The notes below the pieces were generated by a model. The model made no database searches and was not told the origin of the DNA. It saw nothing but the letters and a program-made list of their open reading frames with translations. Below are positions 1-12,821 of a DNA stretch of 64,000 nt, piece by piece (positions within the stretch are counted from its first letter, which is position 1; each line of letters opens with the position of its first letter). The DNA is taken from the NCBI GenBank assembly GCA_900491605.1, contig UESW01003902.1, positions 864,211-928,210 of the forward strand. The letters run 5' to 3'. This DNA is from Calamus simplicifolius (lineage: Eukaryota; Streptophyta; Magnoliopsida; Arecales; Arecaceae). Made by a program: the position numbers and the translations under genes.

Positions 1-274
1 CTACTAATATAAAATTGAAGTATTAAATAATATTTAAATGTTCTTTAAAAGATTGATCTTTTTCATTATTGTTTCTTATAAAAGATTAGTTAAACAAAGA
101 TATTAAATACCTCTGAACAACTGCGCCGTGCACTCGTTAACAAAAACTCATATATAAAATAATCCGAGAGCGGGTTGGTATTTGGAAACCCACAAACTTT
201 CGAATCAGCAAATCAGGAGTTAGCTTCCGAGCCACGTTCTGCTTATTCTCTCGTTAATCCACTAATGTTAATGT
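1..274. other. AT-rich sequence, no gene seen
   Basis: This is A/T-rich sequence with no open frame, repeat or transposon terminus that I can support. It ends where the MULE-like MITE begins. Confidence 0.5.
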
Positions 275-619
275 CAGTGTTTTAAAAATCGGATCGATCC
301 GATTGGTTCAATCGATTCAACCATAAATCAATCATCAATTCGATCTGATTTTATTATTAAAGTTGGCTTTTGTATGACCCGATAAAAATCAGATAAACCC
401 ATTGAACATATCGAATTTTGAGCTAATTCAATCTGATTTTTAAACTTTTTTAGTTTTTTATTTAAATTAATATTTATATTTTATTATTTTTATATTATTA
501 AATTAAAATTTAATTATAATATTATTTGATTTGATCAAACTGATTTATTTAGTTGAAATGATTGAACCACGATCCAAATGTTAAGTTAGTTGATTGTCCC
601 GTCCGATTTTCAAAACATT
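275..619. mobile_element. MULE-like MITE, copy 1
   Basis: The ends are imperfect inverted repeats: the left reads about GTGTTTTAAAAATCGGATC and the right ends GATTTTCAAAACATT. The interior is A/T-rich and non-coding, with GGTTCAATCGATTCAACC-like palindromic stretches. The flanks TGTTAATGT (266-274) and GGGTAATGT (620-628) match at 7 of 9 positions, which fits a Mutator-type 9-bp target duplication. A better preserved relative lies at 62,691-63,001. Assignment to MULE rests on the 9-bp flank and terminus only, and a hAT MITE with an 8-bp duplication is the alternative. Confidence 0.55.
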
Positions 620-739
620 GGGTAATGTTTAACCAATCCCCAAACTGGAATAAGAAAAACAAGAGACGAAAGGTTTGGATTGGTCATCATCAGTCATGCA
701 TCGTGCTTGCCCATAGATGGGTGGCTCATGGGCATCTGG

Positions 740-1263
740 TATTGGAATTATTGTTCAATTATAAAGAAAGAAGATNAAATAATAAGTGGGCACGAGGCAT
801 GTGCATATAACATATATTTAAATAAATTTCAAACGGATATATTATTTGAAAGAATATATCACGATTCAAAGGATATATCCTCGAAAGGTATACATCCTTT
901 CATGAAAATGTGCCTTTCAAAGTATATATATGTTATGATTCAACGGATATATCACTTGAAAAGGATATGTCCTTTCATGAAAAGGTGCCTTCGTGTTCGT
1001 AAAACTAACGACAAATAGAACTGAGAGAAATCAAATCTCTGTTATCTATCTCTTCTTCAGAATACTGAAAAATAAATTGGTTTTACAAGGCTTGTCATAT
1101 CCTAAAAGCTATTTGCAAGAATTAATCCCACAAGCAACTCTGAAAAGAGGGGGAGGGCAAATAATCACTTTAAGAAAAGCATATATATACATGTTTCAAG
1201 TCTTCTCTTATCTCTAATATATTTTAGTCTTATCCAATCCAAAAAGATTATCTCTTCCCAACA
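740..1263 (+). repeat. 5' LTR of the old copia element
   Basis: The start TATTGGAATT is a decayed form of the TGTTGGAATT that commonly opens copia LTRs. The end is near TCTTCCCAACA. Internally it carries several short repeats of the type GGATATRTCCTTTCATGAAA, including some not present in the 3' LTR. A single N lies at 776. About 10 bases downstream, GTTATCCTGCG at about 1,274-1,284 looks like a decayed initiator-Met tRNA primer site. Confidence 0.7.
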
Positions 1264-1287
1264 TTCTTAAAGCGTTATCCTGCGATT

Positions 1288-2140
1288 ATGGAGATTGATA
1301 CTGCAAACACCATCATCAAAGTGATGAACCAAGACCTTGTTCGTTTGGATAGTTTGATGGGACTAATTTTACTCGCTGGCAAGATAAATTGAAGTTTCTG
1401 TTGACAGCCTTGAAGATTTTCTATGTTCTTGATCCTGATCTTGAAGCAATTCTAGAACCTTTTGACAATGACTCTAAAGAGAGAAAGGCAGCACATAAGA
1501 AAACGACAAGAGGATGAACTCATATGTCGTGGTCATATTTTGAATGCCCTATCAGATTGTCTCTATGATCTATATATTGATAATCCATCTGCAAGAGATA
1601 TCTGGAAAGCATTAGAATTCAAATATAAGGCTGAGGAGGAAGGTATAAACAAAATTTTGATCTCTAAATATTTTGATTTCAAAATGCTTGATGAAAAACC
1701 TATTTTGCCTCAAGTGCATGAATTGCAAGTTATTATGAGCAAATTAAGAGCTGTGAAGATTGAACTTCCTCAATCTTTCCAATTGGTGCCATTATAGCAA
1801 AATTACCATCTTTCTGGAAAGGCTACAGAAAAAAGTTACTTCATAATTCTGAATATTTTTTTTTAAGAAATATTCAGAAACACCTACGAATCGAAGAGGA
1901 GTCGAAGGAAAAAGATAAGAATGAAAATTCTTATAAGCCCTTACTAAGGCAAATGCAGTGAGTAAGCTCTCACATGCCAATAAAGGCAACCAAAATAAAG
2001 GAAATTTTCTAGGTCCTAAAAACAATCATGAAAGTTCAAGAAATCTAAAAACCAAAAGGTGACCAGGAAGCATGCTTTGTCTGTGGCAAATCTGGGTATT
2101 ATGCTCGTGATTGCAGGTTTAAGAAGAAAGCTAACCAAGA
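1288..2140 (+). pseudogene. copia gag remnant (UBN2-type) with zinc knuckle
   Basis: Gag forms the retrotransposon particle and binds its RNA. An ATG at 1,288 opens the frame. A one-base shift around 1,350-1,360 separates it from the FDGTNFTRWQDKLKF segment typical of copia gag. The body at about 1,462-1,797 reads as a UBN2-like gag, including DIWKALEFKYK. After further shifts a CCHC knuckle is visible at 2,073-2,114 as CFVCGKSGYYARDC. The expected histidine is a tyrosine, which should impair zinc binding. The gene is not functional. Confidence 0.75.
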
Positions 2141-2147
2141 GGCAAAG

Positions 2148-2501
2148 GTGAACTTCGTGAAGGATAGTGAAGAGATTATTGCTGCTATGAGTGAGATCAA
2201 TGCTGTTCAAGGCAAGATTTTTGGCTGGTGGTATGATATGTATGCCACAATCCATGTTTATTATGATAGGTCACTGTTTAAAACCTATCATGAAGAAATT
2301 GATGGATATGAGATTCAAATGGGAAATGAAGGCCGATCCAAGGTGTTAGGCAAAGGAATGTGGAACTTTTCTTTACTTCTGGAAAGAAAGTTACCTTAAC
2401 TAATGTTCTTCATGTCCCTGATATGAATAGGAATCTAGCTAGGATGTTTTGAAAAAATATGGAATAAAATCTGTGTATAAAGCCGGAAAACTGATTTTAT
2501 A
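2148..2501 (+). pseudogene. copia protease remnant, left part of the split pol region
   Basis: Translation resembles the copia aspartic-protease stretch that follows the zinc knuckle, including GYEIQMGNEGRSKVLGKG and a following TLTNVLHVPDMNRNL-like segment in another frame. The catalytic DSG/DTG triad expected after the WW residues is not intact (WWYDMYAT). The coding sequence is cut at 2,501 by the CACTA insertion and resumes at 12,837. Confidence 0.65.
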
Positions 2502-2516
2502 CACTACAACAAAAAT
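2502..2516 (+). repeat. CACTA left terminal inverted repeat
   Basis: CACTACAACAAAAAT matches the complement of 12,822-12,836 at all 15 positions. The 3 bases before it are ATA. Confidence 0.95.
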
Positions 2517-2534
2517 ACTGTGCACTGATGCTAA

Positions 2535-2865
2535 ATATATCATTTACCGACGCTTTATAGCGTCGGCAAATAAAATCACGACGCTTTTACACGCGTCGTG
2601 TAGCTTGGGGTGGAGACGGAATATTCCGACGCTTTTTAAAAGCGTCGGGACAGCATTGTTCCATGCCAACGCTTTAAAGCGTCGGCAATATTTTCTATTA
2701 ACGATGCTTAAAAGCGTCGGAAATTAATAATTGTCCCGACGCTTTAAAGCGTTGGAGTTTTACTAACGCTTTAAAGCGTCGGGTAATTTTTTTTTGCCGA
2801 CGCTTTTTAAAAGCGTCGGAGAACTACGTCGAACGCTTCCGACGCTTTAAAGCATCGGCAAAATG
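2535..2865. repeat. CACTA left subterminal repeats
   Basis: About ten copies of a 12-20 bp motif built on CGACGCTTTAAAGCGTCG occur in both orientations, many as perfect palindromes. In CACTA elements such arrays are the TnpA binding region. Here they are also CpG-rich, so likely methylation targets. Confidence 0.85.
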
Positions 2866-3383
2866 TACATTTTTTTAAATAAAAAAATTGAAAAAATTTT
2901 ATTAAACCTGTGCAATTAATTAAGATCAAATTCTAAATTAAACCGGGCAATACAATCATAACAAACAAAATCACAAATCACATTACACACATTCTTCACA
3001 TCCAAAATAAAAGTTCAAATATAAATTTCATTACATCAAGTTCAAATATAAATTTCATTACAATTTAAAGTTTCACAAAATTTAAAAATACATTAGATGA
3101 AAGATATAAAATAAAATAGCCGAGGTCAATGATCTGCAGGAGGAAGGTCGTCACCCTGTCCGTGAGGATCTGATGCTCCAGAAGCCTATAAGAAAAATTA
3201 AAAATATTTAATTTACAAGACTATCTATGAATATTAAACAAATAGTTAATTTAATATAAAAATATATATTGAATAATATATGTATTTACCTGATGAGGAA
3301 CAACCGTATGAATGAGAGATGTAAGCCGCTCAATGTGATCTCTCATGGAATCAATCAATGCTCTATCGGCTGCACTCCTCCGA

Positions 3384-3500
3384 TGCATCTCCTCCATCGC
3401 AACGGTACTCGACCGTTGCATCTCCTCCATCGCTGCAGCACTCGACCGCTGCATCTCCTCTAACGCTGCAGCACTCGACCGCTGCATCTCCTCAACCGCA
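3384..3500 (-). repeat. 33-bp minisatellite coding for a coiled coil in tnpA
   Basis: Three and a half in-frame copies of a 33-bp unit encode an 11-residue repeat of the EEMQRSSAAAL type. Copy-number change here would lengthen the predicted coiled coil of the tnpA-like protein in 11-residue steps. Confidence 0.8.
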
Positions 3501-4022
3501 TGCTCAAGTCTGCGAACACGTGTATCATGAACAGCATCTGCAGCATCACGCTTAAGTCTACTCACCTCAGATAAATGAGTGGGGGTAACTCCAACTCCAT
3601 AACCCCTCACTCGACCATAGCGCTCTGGCCCCATCAACTCTGTAAACACCTCGGCCTCGATGCGACTACTCTGCGTAGATGCTGTAGAGTCATCGACACG
3701 CTCAGCAACAAGAGATGCAGCTCTTTCCTGTATTAATTTAGAAAAATTAGTTAGATCTTACTGAATAAAATAATCAAATTAAAATTATTGTATGAAATAA
3801 TTTGTAATAAATAATTACATATAAATCCCTCGACTCATCCCGAACAAAAGTGCCATCATGATGAGTATGAGTCATCCGGTAAAACTCCACCACACCGGGT
3901 TCCCTTCCATGCTCATCCATCTACAAAAAAAAAATACAATTTATAAATATTTGAATCAATTTTAAATAAATTATACAATTCATTTTGATTTGTAAAGAGG
4001 GACTATAAATTATTCAATGAGA

Positions 4023-4456
4023 GTTTCAACGATAGTTTCAACATAATAAGTAATTATTCAATTGTTTCAACGAGAGTTTCAACATAATTCTAAATTATCA
4101 ATTATGTTTCAATGATAGTTTCAATGAGAGTTTCAACGATAGTTTCAATATAATAAGTATTATTCAATTGTTTCAACGAGTTTCAATATAATTCTAAATT
4201 ATCAATTATGTTCATGATAGTTTCAATGAGAGTTTCAACGATAGTTTCAACATAATAAGTAATTATTCAATTGTTTCAACGAGAGTTTCAACATAATTCT
4301 AAATTATCAATTATGTTTCAATGATAGTTTCAATGAGAGTTTCAACGATAGTTTCAACATAATAAGTAATTATTCAATTGTTTCAACGAGAGTTTCAACA
4401 TAATTCTAAATTATCAATTATGTTTCAATGATAGTTTCAATGAGAGTTTCAACGAT
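4023..4456. repeat. Tandem repeat, about 107-bp unit, four copies
   Basis: Units start at about 4,023, 4,130, 4,232, 4,339 and (partial) 4,446, with spacings of 107, 102, 107 and 107. Each unit is itself built from short GTTTCAAYGAKAGTTTCAA blocks. The array lies in the large tnpA intron of the CACTA element. Confidence 0.9.
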
Positions 4457-6048
4457 ATTCAGGAAATATTCCCTCTTATTCTCTATTTCAAACACTACCT
4501 TAGTTTTTTTGGCTTGTCAATTCGAAGTGGTTAGGTAATATGTTATATCTATGAGTAGGGTTGTGACTTTAGCTTATTAGGCATATAATAGCATCAAATA
4601 ATCTAGTACCTGTCTTGCTATTAGTAAACATGCAGTACCTGAGTTTGATGGATGTGCTTCCTATCTATCTATGGTGGAATAATTGGATTTCAACACAAGC
4701 TTGGAAGGCTTGGCATGAAATACAGGACCAAGTATGTGCTTCCTATCTATCTAATAATGCTGTTAATAGACTGACTTTTGATCAGTGGTGGTCCAATTTG
4801 CATTTGGTCTAGTTACAAGAACACAACATCAACTCACCCCAATATGAAATGACCAAAGGCACAGCCAAAACATTTAGTTACAAGTATTGATGTTCAAGTG
4901 CGCAGAAGAGATCTAACTCCCTAAATTTCTTTCATTTCCATGTTCTAGTCTACTTATATTTAAGGTTGACATCCCGTGCGTCCCACTTGGCTTACCAATA
5001 GTTCTTTGGCTTTATCATAGTTAACATGGAATGGTAGATCAGCCAATAGCATTCTTACTTGTCCTTCCACGATGTGGAGTAATCAAGGTGAACCGGGCTT
5101 TTAGTGCTTCATGTTTCTCTCAGTCAAACAAATACCAACTCGTCCCTTCCCAAGTCACGCTTATCCTAAATAGATTACCCACCTAAAATAGATATCCAAC
5201 CAAAACCTCTAAACGACCTTTATATAATTTTCATATTTCAGTGTTCATGAGCATAAATGTCCAAACTGTACTTTATAGAAAAAAATTAAAGATAAACCAG
5301 CCTAGACATCTGATTTTTCGGTATGTTAGCAGCTTTTTCGGTCTCAGCACAAGTTCCAATAGGTCAGAGACATAACATAGCTACTCCCAATTGAATTGGG
5401 AGTGCTGAAACTTAATTTCAACTCATTGTAATCGCTGTTACGAAAGGAAAACTCGGCAGATCTGAAGTTCGATCACCAAATCCCCATCAGAATTCAGATT
5501 TTTCTCTGCCATTCACTCTCTTCGGTAGCTAACTTTCTCTCCTTTCCTCCCTAATCTAAATCAGTATTTCCAGATTGGATACCAATATAAAGCAAGGCAC
5601 ATGTAATTTTATAAATTCATAATTAGTATTTCCAGATTGGATACCAATATACCCATTTGCTTGAAATTTATTGTTCTTATATAAATGGATTGTAATTAGA
5701 ATGCAGAACATGAATGGGCTACAAGGGGTTGACAAGTGTTTCTTGCCGGCTATCCTAGGTCTGTGTACATATCAAACCATGAGCTGGAGAGGTGAATGAC
5801 CTAGCACTGAGCTCCACGATGATACAGTTGAACAAATTGGATTTGGATCAGCAGAATATATTCTAAAGCATGCCATCACCACCTACAGCTCAAAACTATA
5901 TATATATAGTTTAAGAAATCATTCAATGGAATATTCAAAATTAAATATTTTATTTGCATCTGCGTGCCAGAACATTCATGAAACAGAAGTATTTATGACA
6001 TATAAATGAACATAATTAGTTTAAGAATTTATAGTTTAAGAAACATAC
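4457..6048. other. Interior of the large tnpA intron, no gene seen
   Basis: This is AT-rich, non-coding sequence inside the CACTA element. Bases 4,463-4,505 (ATATTCCCTC...CAAACACTACCTTAG) resemble the right end of a MITE-like stretch near 44,340-44,380. A short duplicated phrase, TATTTCCAGATTGGATACC, occurs at about 5,564 and 5,628. I see no open frame with family features. Confidence 0.5.
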
Positions 6049-7234
6049 GAATTGTTGCCTAATTCTCGCATAACTCTTGGATCCCGATGTATGGGGAACA
6101 GACAGAGATGCTCGTGCAGCTTTACCAATATTAGAATATGTCTGCAAAATTAAATAAATATTTTAATAGTGTCTTAAAAGATTAAATAACAAAATATTAA
6201 GTAACAAGATACCTGTCCCTTCTCGGAGAACCAATAATGAACCAACTCCATCCACTGATGAGGGGTACCTCAGGAGGACAAGTACCAACTACCTGCTCCT
6301 CGGTCATACCCGGCAGCTTGTACTTCGTCTTCAAATATGACTTATATTCTTTCCATTTCCGGTTGAGAGACTTCAGTACAAACTCATTAGCGGATGGAGG
6401 AAGTGCAAACTTGCCCTGCAAAAGATAAAATATTTCAACTGTTCAAATATAAAACATGTCATATATACATAATGTTTGATGTTTAGATTCTTTTGTTTAC
6501 CTGCACAACTCGTAGAATCTCGACTTTATATGACGGAAGCATATCATTCCATTTTGCATAACTCAATGGACAAAGCTGATGCCTCCGTGCAACACTCCCT
6601 AAAAAGGAACTCAATAAGCTAGAGGCTTTTTTAATTGGCTGCCCCAGCCGATTGCACTCAATTACGATCTTATCACCATCACGCATCTGCCATACATCTC
6701 GTACTCCCATGGCCCCGCGCCTGCATGTAATCCTACCAGATCCGTCTGCATAAAAATAGATATAGGTAAATTATAGTAAGAAGTAAAGAAATTTTATAGA
6801 ATCAAATAAAAAAAATTACCTTGAATATGAAGCTCATCGTCTCTTACGCCGACAACAGGATCATGATGCCCCGAGGATGATGGACCTGCAGTAGACTGAC
6901 ATGGCTCTGGAATAGATGCAGCATCCGGTAATGACGAAGGACCAGCATGATCCTGCTGTGCTGAAGTAGAGGGGTCGGCCTCTGTCCGTGAGCTATGCAT
7001 AATGTCACCTATCATTTACATCAGAGTCAAAGTTAGTAAAAAATAAATATAACTTTAAAGACTTAATTATTACAAAATTCAATACATTGCAAAATTTAGT
7101 ACCAATCAGAATCAAGCATTATCATTTGTTGTCAAAATCTGTCCTAACCAAGGATACCGTAGCATGTACGTCATCAACCGACACAAAATTGAATGGCATG
7201 GAATGCGTATAAGTGTCATCGTCTTCATCATCTT

Positions 7235-10200
7235 CTAGCTGCTTTCCCATATCATATAAGTCCCTAGTTTTGTTTTAATAACAATAGCCCAATCTTTATC
7301 TTTTGCATCTTGTATAAAAAATACTTGACGAGCTTGAGAAGAAAAAATGAATGGATCATCCTTCAATAAGACACCAGTATGTATCAACCTTGTAAAATTT
7401 ACAAGTGTAAATCCATTTGTATCTTTTTTCAAACCCCTTGATGAGTTTATATCTACCCAATCACATCTAAATAATATAACTTTAAAGACTCCATAGTAAT
7501 CTAACTCATAGATATCATTTAGTGCACCATAATAAGTTTTTCCATCTGCTTCCACCATAACACCTATTTTGTTTTTCCTAAATTTCTCACGATCTTTAGT
7601 ATGGAATTTAAAACCGTTGATTATGAAACCACTATATCTATTGACAACTTTGTTAGGTCCTCGAGCCAGGGCTATTAATTCAGCTGACAAATTTTTCTCC
7701 ATCATCGTTGATACCTAAGAATAATAAGGAATGTTAATAGGTTATTTGATGTTAAATCAACCAATATATTCTCGAAGTATATGTCAAACCTGTTTTGAAA
7801 GCCATGTAGGAAATAACTCGACTAACCATCGCTGCTCAATCCTTGGATTAGGTCGAGTGCTATGGTTAGCTTGCCGTTGAGACAATAAAAATTCGCTGCA
7901 TAAAACGTATTTTGTTCATTTAGAGCAAAAAAACAAAAAAAAAGATATGATATCTTACTCTTGAAATGCAATAAATCATACTAACCTATGATACTCAGAT
8001 ATCATTTCGCTATGGAGTAACACATAACGATGTGCTTATGCCATTGATTTATGATCCAATACAATAGTTTCAGTTTTTCCCATTACTCTACCTGCAGTTG
8101 AGAACTTATACAATTCTGCATTATCAACGAAATCACTACCGTTGAGATCTATTAAACACTGTCTCTACACCTTGAAGATATCTTGAACAAAATATCAAAC
8201 ACTCTTCAGCAATATATCCTTCCGCAATCGAACCCTCTGGATAGGCTTTGTTTTCGTACATAATCTTTCAATCGCATAAGGTACCTACAAGATAAATAAA
8301 TTTCTAAACATAGCATAATGATGATGCTACTTATGGTAAAATTATGGTATACCGGTCATTAGGATAAATCAGACTATAGCATACCTCTCAATAGGATACA
8401 TCCATCTATAATGTACCGGTCCGCCAAGCTTGACTTCCGAAGCCAAGTGAATGAGAAGATGTACCATAATAGTAAAAAATCCAGGAGGAAAAATCTTTTC
8501 CATAAGACAAAGTGTAATGGTCACATCAGACTCCAACTGATCAATCTCTTCAGGATCAATAACTTTTGAACATAATGCCTTAAAGAATGATGATAGCCGA
8601 ATTATAACTGCAAGAACTTGTTTAGGCACAGATGATCTTGCCGCTATTGGTAAGATATCTTGCATCAATATGTGACCATCATGACTTTTGAGATTAGAAA
8701 TTTTCATATCTTTAAGATGCACACACCTTGAAATGTTTGATGCATATCCATCAGGTACTTTAATATTTTTCAATACTGTAAGAAAATTATTTTTTTCTTG
8801 AGGAGACATTGTATAAGATGCAGGAGGCAAATAAATTCTATCATTAGCAAGCATTATAGGATGAAGCTCTAATCGGATACCCAATTCCTTTAAATCCAAT
8901 CGTGCCTTCATGTTATCTTTGATTTCCATCAAGATTCAACAATGTTCCAAGCAGATTATCACAAACATTCTTCTCTATGTGCATGACATCAAGATTATGT
9001 CGAATCAGATTATGTTCCCAATAAGGTAAGTCAAAAAAGATACTTCTTTTCTTCCATATATGTTTGATAGGCTGCTTTGTGGATGGTATCTGTACATCTT
9101 CCTCATTTTCTTTTTCCAAAAAATTATCTGGATCTTCAAATATCTGTGCATCCATACTACCAATTGTCACTTCTTCTTGATCATTCCTTCCTCTTTTTTG
9201 AGAAGACTTTGAGAATTTACCATATTTGTAACTGATGGAATCAATTTGCATACGAACATTAGTTCCAGAAGGTGGAATTGGTGCACATCTCAATTCTATG
9301 GTACCATCAAATAAATCTTTCTGAAAACGAAACGGATGATTTGATTCTAACCATCGGCGATGTCCCATATAACAAAATTTTCCTCCATGTTTTAACCAAT
9401 TTGAATGTGTCGAATCTGCACAACAAGGACATGCAACCCTTCCTTTTGTACTCCAGCCAGATAAATTGGCATATGCTGAAAAATCATTAATAGTCCACAA
9501 CAGAGCTGCCCGTAGTTTAAATGTTCACCATTTGAAGCATCAATTGCATCGACACCTTCCCATAACTATTTCAATTCCTCTATTAAAGGCTGTAGAAAAA
9601 TATTTATATCATTTCCTGGACCCTTATCACCTGGAATAACCATTGACAAGATAAGTGATGATTGCTTCATGCACAACCATGGTGGTAAATTGTATGGTAT
9701 TAGAACAACTGGCCAAGTGCTATATGTAGAATTTAGAGTGCGAAAAGGATTGAAGCCATCTGAAGCTAAACCCAACGAACATTACGAATATCAGAGGCAA
9801 AATCAGAATGCCTAACATCAAAAGCTTTCCATGCTAAACTATCTGCTGGATGTCTCAACATTCCATCCTTTGTACGCCCTTCATCATGCCATCTCATTAA
9901 TGAAGCTATTTTCGATGATGAATATAGCCTTTTCAATCGAGGAATAAGAGGAAAGTAACGCAGTACCTTCGCTGGTTTTTTTGTTTTGTTCGTTACATCA
10001 TCCTCATCCTCTCCACATCTCCATCGTGAAGATCCACATACATTGCATGACTCTCGATCAACATTTTCACCATGATATAACATACAGTCTTTTGGACAAC
10101 TATGGATCTTTTGATATCCAAGATCTAATTTGTTGACAACTTTCTTTGCTTCATAATAAGAGGATGGTAAATCAATGCCTTCTGGAAATGCATCCTTTAG

Positions 10201-10885
10201 TAATTTAAGAAGCATGGTAAAACTCTTTCCTGACCATCCATTCATATATTTTATATGGAATAAATGTATAAGAAAAGAGATCTTAGAAAATTTCAAACAA
10301 CCCGGATATAATTGTTCATCAACGAATGTTTGTTCCATAGATGTAGAACCATCACATATTCCATCCGTTTCATGTATATTAGTTGATCCCATAAAGTTTT
10401 GAACACCATGTCGAAAAGCATCTCCGATTAAACCTGTCATATCATCTCCTACAAGGTTATCTTGCATATTACCAGATCCAAGATCAGACGAGGAGGGTTG
10501 ATTACTTGATAATGGCAACGTACATTCTCCATGGAAAACCCATACAGTATAACCTCTTAAAAACCATTCCATATCAAATGTTCTTCACGGTTTGTGGATC
10601 TAAGTAAGAATTGTTAACACATCGCCGACACGGACATAAAATCTTTCCATTCAAACTACCTTTATCCATACCAAATTTAATGAACTCACGAACTCCATCT
10701 AAATATTCTGTTGTATTTCTCGATTTAGTTATCCAACTTTTATCCATTGTAGGATAAATGATCGATAAACAATCAACTTTTATCCAATATCCTGCACGTA
10801 TTTTACCAACATAAGTCTGATATAGCCCCAAAAATGCACATTCATGGTGAAAGAAGTAAAACTTTTGAAAAAAAGTAAAGCACAT
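7235..10885 (-). pseudogene. tnp2 transposase of the CACTA element, frameshifted
   Basis: Tnp2 is the catalytic transposase of En/Spm elements. Reading on the minus strand, a Transpos_assoc-like N-terminus begins with MDKSWITKSRNTTEYLDGV at 10,747 and contains CPCRRC. The Transposase_21 core follows (about 10,572-8,913), with CNVCGSSRW, GLASDGFNPF, CCADSTHSNWLKHGGKFCYMG and LDVMHIEKNVCDNLLGTL. Then come a DUF4218 segment (8,932-8,369, with HLKDMKISNLKSHDGHILMQ and VHYRWMYPIERY) and a DUF4216 segment (7,705-7,235, with FRCDWVD and SSQARQVFFI). Frameshifts separate the blocks, for example at about 10,573, 9,770 and 9,500-9,560. No intact reading frame remains. Confidence 0.88.
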
Positions 10886-12391
10886 GAAAAAGTAGTCTGA
10901 TAATGTGGTTGAGCGAGAGCTCTATTGGAATCAGATCAGAAATGGGAACATAGAGTAATTTACTGTGCACAACTCCTAAAATTAAGATGGCTACATGGAG
11001 CATAGCTCTAAATGGAGAAGGCTCCTTTGAAGCATTAGGCAAAATGTCACTTACTCTTCCACTGGAAGACAACCCCTTGACATGTGTATGTATGTGGGTA
11101 TGTATGTATGCATATTCATTTATGTAAATAGAGGCATTCAAGGTCACCAGTTGCCTAGGCAACCTCCATGGCCATGGTTGAAGACTAAGGCCCCATTTAT
11201 GACAGCTGTTGGAGGGGCCAACAGCAGCTGTCTCCCAATAGCTGTCCCAAACAGGGCCTAAATTAAAAGGTAAAATTGCAAGGCCTGGTGTAAGATTTCT
11301 GTTCATCTTTGAGTGACAAGTTGCAAACCTGAAGTCTATTGAAACACAGCCCCATAGCAACGGTCCTAACTACTAATAAAGAGAATGATTTCAAATGGAC
11401 AGAGCATGTGAAAAATTATAAAAAATCTTAAACCATAAAAGGTTTGTCTTGCCCCATGTAACACAAGTACCTACAATGAAGAACAATGAACTAAGGTCCA
11501 CCTTGCAAAATCAGAGCATTCAGTGAAGCCATGACATGAGCATGACTATCATATCAAGACTGGATTTGAAGTCCTTGAAGGACCACCAAAAGACAGTTAT
11601 AAACAAAACATAGTCCTTGTTCAACAAGAAAAGTTGTGTAGCTGGGATAAGTAGGAAGTGAATGAAAGATAGCAATTCTACTAACTTAAGGTATACAAGA
11701 AGGAGAGGTGCTAGATCATTCAGAAGTAACTAACTTTTAACTAAAGTGACCAATACGCAGTTTCTTTGCTGAAGTATAACCCAATTTCTTTGCAAAAGCA
11801 TCAGCCTGGAAAACATGTTAGTTACATGACTTGGTATAAATATGCTAACCAAACGAACAAGTTACTTGGACTAAAAGCCAGACAGAGAACTAAACAAGCA
11901 GCTTCATTGATTTGAGAAATGATGCATAAGAAAGTTACACCCAAAAAAATGTTACCTAAAATTCAAAAGCCCTGCTAACAAGATTATGACCGAAGCTGAC
12001 AAGGTGCTGGAGAGGTATAACAGTATGCTGCAAATAAAAACTACAGCATTAGAGTGGCATCAAACAAGGCCACAATAATACATCCTTCAAACCAGCAAGC
12101 TGTGAATTGGCTTAAATCAACTTGCACAGCATTTCCACTTGGCAAAAAAAAAATGAGAAGACGTTGAAAGGCATAAGGTCTGTATACAGAAAATATCAAG
12201 CTCACTCTCTAGAGCATACAAAGAGCCCCTTAGCTTACATTGCCAATCCAAAACAAAGCACAGTAAATTACATATAGTAGAAGAGTTTATATGTGTACGT
12301 ACAAATAGCTAGGGCATCACTGAATCCCCAAATCCCAAATCCCCAAAACAGAATGAAACATACCTAGAGAAGAAGAGGATCGGAGAAGGCT
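10886..12391. other. CACTA 5' flank of tnp2, no gene seen
   Basis: Non-coding sequence lies between the tnp2 start and the right subterminal region. It presumably holds the tnp2 promoter and leader, since transcription runs leftwards. I see no coding family. Confidence 0.4.
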
Positions 12392-12452
12392 GTGAGGGGG
12401 CAGCTAGGGCATCCAGAACACATTGGCAAGACGAAGATCGCGCGCGGCGGGG

Positions 12453-12580
12453 AGCTACGGCTAGGGCTTCACAGAAGGCACACGCGCGGCAGGGAGCTGC
12501 GGCTAGGGCTTCACAGAAGGCACGGGGGGGAGGAAGGAGCTGCGGCTAGGGCTTCACAGAAGGCACGGGGGGGAGGAAGG
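12453..12580. repeat. 42-bp GC-rich tandem repeat, three copies
   Basis: Units beginning AGCTRCGGCTAGGGCTTCAC start at 12,453, 12,495 and 12,538. This GC-rich island sits just inside the right subterminal repeats of the CACTA element, upstream of tnp2 on the minus strand, a location that could be a promoter. Confidence 0.85.
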
Positions 12581-12611
12581 AGGCTTGGTTGCAAGCATAT
12601 ATATCGATATA

Positions 12612-12800
12612 TGACGACGCTTTTAAGCGTCGTCATGTGCCGACGCTTTTTAAAGCGTCGGCAAAATTTAATTAGACGACGCTAATAAGCATCGTACTAT
12701 GGCGACGCTTTAAAGCGTCGGCAACCTTACTTATATGTCGACGCTATTAAAAAGCGTCGTCGGTCTGCGCTATTTCCCAACGCTCCGCCTTAGCGTCGGG
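12612..12800. repeat. CACTA right subterminal repeats
   Basis: Several copies of the CGACGCTTTAAAGCGTCG motif occur in both orientations, matching the left array. One stretch, CAACGCTCCGCCTTAGCGTCGG, is a variant with a GC-rich loop. Confidence 0.85.
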
Positions 12801-12821
12801 AAAAAAGGGTTGCAAAAACAA

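Larger units (their letters stand above)
3126..7015 (-). pseudogene. tnpA-like CACTA transposase (Ptta/En/Spm, Transposase_24 type), one frameshift
   Basis: In En/Spm the accessory TnpA binds subterminal repeats. Seven exons can be laid out with GT-AG borders: 7015-6820, 6745-6501, 6415-6213, 6141-6049, 3920-3819, 3727-3290 and 3185-3126, ending in TGA. That is about 446 codons. Family landmarks are the WNDMLPSYK block, the LVHYWFSEKGQ block crossing the 6213/6141 junction, the MTHTHHDGTFV segment, and GPERYGRVRGYGVGVTPTHL followed by a coiled coil. The 6415-6213 exon needs one extra base near 6,265 to keep frame into YWFSEKGQ, so one base has been lost. The 2.1 kb intron at 3,921-6,048 contains a tandem repeat. 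The first exon may start further upstream than the ATG at 7,015. Confidence 0.8.
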
